A stretch of 64,000 nucleotides of DNA from Kwoniella bestiolae CBS 10118. Lineage: Eukaryota; Basidiomycota; Tremellomycetes; Tremellales; Cryptococcaceae. Each line of letters begins with the position of its first letter. The stretch's first letter is position 1. Location of the stretch: the NCBI RefSeq assembly GCF_000512585.2, contig NC_089244.1:2108001-2172000 (forward strand), written 5' to 3'. Below, piece after piece: positions 59,483 through 64,000 of this stretch. The position numbers and the translations under genes were made by a program. Under the pieces are notes generated by a model. The model made no database searches. It saw only the letters and a list, made by a program, of their open reading frames with translations, and was not told where the DNA came from.

Positions 59483-59610
59483 AACACAATGATCTATCGT
59501 CTATCATCACTTTTCTCCTTATGCTTGGGCGATGCACTCGATCTCAAAACACAATGATCTATCGTCTATCATCACTTTTTTCCTTATGCTTGGGCGATGC
59601 ACTCGATCTC
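59483..59610. repeat. 63-bp tandem duplication (period 65) covering the RidA stop codon
   Basis: Bases 59483-59545 and 59548-59610 match except for one C/T difference. Copy 2 contains the last codons and stop of the RidA gene. Copy 1 is a downstream duplicate that still reads EIECIAQA-stop on the minus strand. Confidence 0.9.
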
Positions 59611-60118
59611 GATGGTAGTGCTGGGGTGACCAGGGAGCTTTCCGGCTTGGATACAAGTTCTTGCAGGGCAGGGGCTGGGGAGGAACTGTGCAAAGAGAGG
59701 TAAGCAATCAGCTCTGTCAAAAGCCCATACAGAATCATACCCACAGCAACGAATGCCTTGTTCATTTCAAGGTAGTCATCCATGTCTTTCAGGAAGATGT
59801 TATACTTCAAGACCTTTTCTTGAGATGAACCAGCGAGTTCTAAGACATCTTTGAGCTGGGAGAGAGCTTGAGTCTGCAGACTTTTTCATCAGTCTCCAGC
59901 TACTGAACGCATAGTGGACGAGCTTAACACCCACGGTAGCAGGACCAACGGGACCAGGCGCTGTTTGTCCGGAGCAGAAAATGAGTCCCGGAACTTTAGT
60001 AGCGGGACCTGTGGTGTAAGATCGCTCAGTTAGAGCAGCTAGGTAGCGATATATGAAGGAACCTACAGTTATGAGGTTTGAGGGGGTATTTTTCGTTGGA
60101 GATGATTTCTCGAGACAT
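59584..60118 (-). CDS. RidA/YjgF family enamine/imine deaminase
   Basis: Exons 60118-60067, 60008-59935, 59873-59745 and 59685-59584 (phases 1,0,0); 118 residues, the normal size for the family. MSREIISNEKYPLKPHN, GLIFCSGQTAPGPVGPAT, QALSQLKDVLELAGSS, VLKYNIFLKDMDDYLEMN, the conserved catalytic PARTC arginine and the terminal IEIECIAQA match RidA. These trimers hydrolyse reactive imines or enamines to ketones and ammonia. No clear mitochondrial leader, so cytosolic. It diverges from a 2OG oxygenase. A helper role, clearing an imine or enamine in the pathway, is plausible. Confidence 0.85.
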
Positions 60119-60609
60119 GTTGACTAAGCTTGAGTTTGGTATTCCTCTGAGGCAGGTAAGTTAGGTGGGTCAATCAGATTAGGTAGACGATGATATATAT
60201 GTATATAGTGAACGTATGCATAGAATGCATAGATCAACTGATGCGGCTCTTTGGGTGGACTGACGGGATCTCGGTATTTCTTTATCTTTCGACAGGCCCT
60301 CGGCCGGCTCGGAAAGCCGGCTACGCAAAGACTTTGCATGATCCCTGCCACGAAATTCAATAAATCCAGACGAAGACGAAGAAGCATGCTGCAGAGATAC
60401 AGTAAGTCCATCAGGTAGCAAACCGAATACCGAAATGCCGTGATCTATCGGTGCTAATCTTCATGAAAGGATCCGCACAGCCAGTCGCATAATCGCGAAA
60501 TGGATTCTTCGAAAGCTTGTTGGGGTGTGTTTACTGTATTTATCACTAGTGGGGAGGTAGCGTGGTTGTAAACACCATCTCCCTCAAAGTCTCCCTTAGA
60601 CCATACAGT
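60119..60609. promoter_or_regulatory. divergent promoter of RidA and the 2OG oxygenase
   Basis: The interval holds GCCGGCT/AGCCGGC as a perfect 7-bp inverted repeat (60303-60309, 60315-60321) around CGGAA. It also has a CGGTATTTC half-element at 60272-60280 and, on the minus strand, CGGCATTTCGG (60430-60440) overlapping CGGTATTCGG (60423-60432). Confidence 0.55.
60423..60440 (-). promoter_or_regulatory. overlapping CGG-N4-CGG and CGG-N5-CGG elements
   Basis: Read on the minus strand: CGGCATTTCGG immediately overlapping CGGTATTCGG. The first differs by one base from the pair in the MFS/aldolase promoter. Confidence 0.5.
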
Positions 60610-62103
60610 ATGTCTAGATCAACCCCTGTCTATAATCCACCTGACCCGAACGCCCCTGGTAAACCACATGTGCCAGACTGGTTTCCTCCGCCAGCTACCA
60701 AAGCCGATCTCGACTTTGCCAAGCTCCGTACCATTGACCTGTCCATCATGGACAGTGGCGATGAGACAGCCATCAAAGAGTTAGTGGCTATGACTAAACA
60801 AGCTATTCTTGAAGACGGGTTCCTCTTCATCGAGAGGTACGGTGTGTCACTGGAGCAGGTAAGTGATACAATTGGCAAAGCAGAAAGCTGATTGTACCCA
60901 CCACAAGCTTCACCGACAATTTTCTTTAGCACAGTACTGCCTATACAATATATCCGAAGAAGATCAACAGAGGTTGCTCTTCAATCCCGATGTCTCAGGT
61001 AAATGGGCTGGCTATAAGCATCCGTGGGGTTTTAAGGCGAGTCATCGTCTGGCCCACACTCCGAACCCACCTGCTGATGTTGCCCTCATAGCGAGAGAAA
61101 AAAGTATATGATGGTATCACTCAGTTCAACTGGTACTCCGAGCAATGGAACGACTGTGACAAAATCCCAAAAGTTATTTTACCTTTCATGGACGAGATTG
61201 TGGCTTTCAATGAAGTGAGCATGTGTTTGAGATTTGCAAGGCTATGAGATGACTGATGATTTGGCTGCTAGTTCTTGGAGCAGTCGGTGAACAGACGAAT
61301 CCTTGCTCTCTTCTCCAAAGTGCTGGAGCTACCAGACGACTACCTCTGGGACAACGTTCAATCGCATGAGGGCAGTCCCACCGGGGAAGGTTACTATCGG
61401 CATGCCTTGTTCAAGCCTTTCAGCCAAGAGGCCGAGAAGCTTTCCAAGGGATTACGATTCCATGGCCACTGTGATTACGGCACAACGACTTTACTTTTCA
61501 GCGTACCTGTAACTCAATTGCAGATTTGGGGTAACGACGAACAATGGCGATATGTTCCCTACAAACCCGGCAGTATCGTCATCAACATTGGAGAAACACT
61601 TGAGATCGTCTCCGGTGGTCATTTCAAGGCGACTCGTCACAGAGTTTTCAAACCGCCTGCTGATCAACACGATTTTGAAAGACTCTCCATCGTCCAGTTC
61701 AATAGTAGTATCGGTGATCTACGAATGGGTCCTTGCATGGGTAGGTGGCAAGAAGATTGGGGAATACACAGATTCAGCTGACTCACATTCACAAAGACTC
61801 TCCTCTCATACAAAGAGAAGGCTTCCCCGACTATCAAGGGGCGTTTCGAGAGTTCCAAAAGGCGAGAGCGAATGGTCTCAGCGTAAGTGACATCTCGAGC
61901 TCGATACACCTCATCATAGCTGATGTGTCATTGCTTGAACATAGGTGCCTACTAATGCGGAATGGCGGGAGATCCAAATAGCCCAGACCACTAACACCAC
62001 GGATGTTTCGAGGAACGTTCTGGGTCAAGACTGGATCATGCACGAAGGGAAATTGATGAATAAGCGAGAATTCCACGGTGTCACTGTCATTCTACCAGTG
62101 TAA
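60610..62103 (+). CDS. 2-oxoglutarate/Fe(II)-dependent oxygenase (isopenicillin N synthase-like)
   Basis: Exons 60610-60858, 60908-61036, 61092-61214, 61272-61739, 61778-61882 and 61945-62103, all phase 0; 410 residues. An N-terminal DIOX_N-type region (LRTIDLSIM, AILEDGFLFIERYG) is followed by GYKHPWGF, REKKVYDGITQFNWY, and the double-stranded beta-helix core. The core has FHGHCDYGTTTLLF (Fe ligands His and Asp), INIGETLEIVSGGHFKATRHRV (third His) and ERLSIVQF (2OG-binding R-x-S). The second intron must start with GC (AAG|GCGAGT) to keep the frame, a GC-AG intron. Such enzymes hydroxylate or desaturate small molecules. It diverges from RidA over a promoter sharing CGG elements with the aldolase. 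Confidence 0.85.
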
Positions 62104-62371
62104 ATGAATGAACCACTCTGTATTCTTGTCAGTTTGTTAGAAACTCGTGATAGAATTTGGTGTACATTTGAATTTGTGTCAATGGCTGTGATATTACCTG
62201 GGCAGAAGGACTGCCTAAATGACTGACTGTCCTACTTAGCACAGTCCGACGAACGACCTGTCCCAAGGGTCTTGTATTAAAACGACTATACATACAACAT
62301 CCTCAAACGCATGATACAACGGACGTGAATGAACACTGAGATGGTCAGCATGTTTCTGCCCTGTAGTAATC

Positions 62372-64000
62372 CTAGAACAGGTTGCTTGGTCCCGAGGTGG
62401 CCGATTCGAAGATACCCAGGATTTGAGCAATTCTTTCTTCATCCAGAGCACCGGGTTGATCTTCAAACAAAAGAGGATCTGTGATAGTATCGATGAGCGC
62501 AGCAAGAGGTGTACGCAGATTATAAAACGTACCCTCGGAAAGATTGAACGATGTGTTCTGTCCTATGGCTTGAAGATCATCGCTATCCGTTTGCAAGGTG
62601 AGCGACTGCTGCGATGGTGGTAGCTGCGTTGTCACAGCTGGCGAGGTAGTGATGGCTTGCTGTAAGTCATCTAGCAGTGCTAAATCGACCTGATGGGTAA
62701 AAGGGGTACGGGACGACTCCAAATTGTCGACTAGAGATTTGACCTGGGAGGCAAGCCATCCACGATCCCTGGGAGGTTCCCCCTCCGACGGCTTGGCCCA
62801 AGCTTGAATGATCTTATTTGCCAGCCTCAAACGTTCCAGCCGGTTTGGGTTACCAGTTGAGATGTAGTCATGAAACTGTAGAACAAAACATATCACTGGA
62901 AGAGTCTTTTCAATCAGTCCAGTGCGCGGTGTCGGATTATGTTGTGCGATTGACTCACCTAGTGCGTGTATGACGATGTGCCATACATCGAGGTAAAACA
63001 TACCGTTCTTCGAAATCCATTCAATAGCTTCGCCTGATCGATGTAAAAGTCGAGACCATTGGGAGGCGCCGGGACGAAAATTAATGTGAGGTGGAATTGG
63101 GCGAGTATTCGTCAGGAAAGCGTGCACAAAAATGCCCTGCGAAAAAGATCAATGGCATGTGAGGGATGAAGCCCGAATACACTGCGCGTTCGACGAGGGT
63201 AACGCAGCTGTGATGAACACGCACCTCGACACATGTGAACAGGACCTTGATCATGTTCGTGTTTCCACTATCGAAAATCTCGAATGAAGGCGCTTCGTCA
63301 TCGCTCGGCAGAGTCATTTCCCACTCTGTTAAGTCCCTGTCCAGCTGATAAAGAACAATATCGGAGGTGCTGCCCAGGCCACTGGGACTGCAGACCGCTT
63401 TCACTGTAAGGGGTCATCAGCAGACTATCCCGGTGCGTTATGCATGACGAAACAAGGACTCACTGATACGCCGCAGAATTAGACTCAACCGCCAGATATG
63501 AACGTGAGTCTCAAAGCAAGGCTCCAATTCTTCGGTTTCATGTTCTCGTACGTGATCCGGAAATGCAAAAGGAGGGCCTGCATCGCAGTCTGATGGATCG
63601 ATGGCTGAAGGTAATCCGGTACTTACTGCATGCCTAGAACAGAGCCTCAGAATCAATCATGACTCGTCAGAATCTCATCAAGGGCTCACCAGGCATCCAT
63701 TATCTGACAGGCTGCCCAGACTCTCTTCCTCCTGTTCCTTTGTCCAAGAGGTACTGCGTCACTCGGCAATTCTCGATGAAGACCCTGAAAAGCATCAGCC
63801 CAAAGCACAATCCCGACTATCATGCTCACTTACAATCTCTTGAGCCATGCGGATAGTAGTACCTGTATTGATCCAATTCTCGTATTTTGAGGAGGGAAGT
63901 AGGTCGGCGCTCATAGCCAGTACAGACAGTGTCTGTAAGTTGCCCAGAGAGCTGGCACGGAGACAAGTTGACGCTTTGGGATCCTCAAGCTGCGAGCTAA
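62372..64000 (-). CDS. fungal-specific (Zn2Cys6-type) transcription factor, C-terminal part
   Basis: Visible exons: 64000(edge)-63834, 63784-63690, 63633-63464, 63403-63225, 63136-62959 and 62895-62372. The sequence reads SLGNLQTLSVLAMSADLLPSSKYENWI, TGTTIRMAQEI-GLHRELPSDAV, RKRVWAACQIMDAW and HAVSTGLPSAIDPSDCDAGPP, the classic fungal_trans middle homology region. Then comes the helical C-terminal part (MFYLDVWHIVIHAL) and an acidic, Gln-rich end. The DNA-binding zinc cluster must lie beyond the right edge of the window. Its position beside the cluster makes it the obvious candidate regulator for the CGG-N5-CGG sites (inference). Confidence 0.8.

Overview
This window reads as nuclear DNA of a basidiomycete fungus, most likely a tremellomycete of the Cryptococcus/Kwoniella type. 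That placement is an inference. It rests on dense short introns (mostly about 45-90 nt, GTRAGT donors, CTNAY-like branch sites, YAG acceptors), tiny exons of 10-17 nt, and the gene content. No bacterial operons, tRNA, rRNA, CRISPR array or transposase was recognised. Almost every gene is split, so I rebuilt exons by hand. Coordinates given for a gene run from start codon to stop codon and include the introns.

Region 1 (1-8.7 kb, minus strand): the 5' end of one gene, then four small fungal genes of unknown function. Two of these (1875-2784 and 5096-6302) are paralogues with the same exon layout. A 2.4 kb stretch without recognisable genes follows. Region 2 (8.7-20 kb) is housekeeping: DLT1-like membrane protein, SAGA subunit SPT20 (convergent with it), two tandem CDF zinc transporters with identical 13-exon structures, and VPS4. 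Region 3 (20-29.2 kb, minus strand): three tandem secreted proteins with a double-psi beta-barrel domain, a Pro/Ser/Thr linker and a conserved Cys plus polybasic tail, then an 813-residue low-complexity protein.

Region 4 (30-54.4 kb) is metabolic: an amidohydrolase, a zinc-independent MDR oxidoreductase, flavocytochrome b2 (L-lactate dehydrogenase), a sugar transporter, a Zn2Cys6 regulator carrying an in-frame TGA, an amino-acid transporter, and a proline-catabolism block. That block holds PUT2 (P5C dehydrogenase), an FAD amine oxidase and PUT1 (proline dehydrogenase); the last two diverge from a 330-bp promoter. A seven-helix membrane protein follows.

Region 5 (55.3-64 kb) looks like a small catabolic cluster: MFS transporter, HpcH/HpaI aldolase, RidA, 2-oxoglutarate/Fe(II) oxygenase and a Zn2Cys6-type regulator (cut by the window end). 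Its two divergent promoters share an unusual CGG-N5-CGG element, CGG(T/C)ATTTCGG, which suggests one regulon. I consider this the best candidate for an undescribed system in the window.
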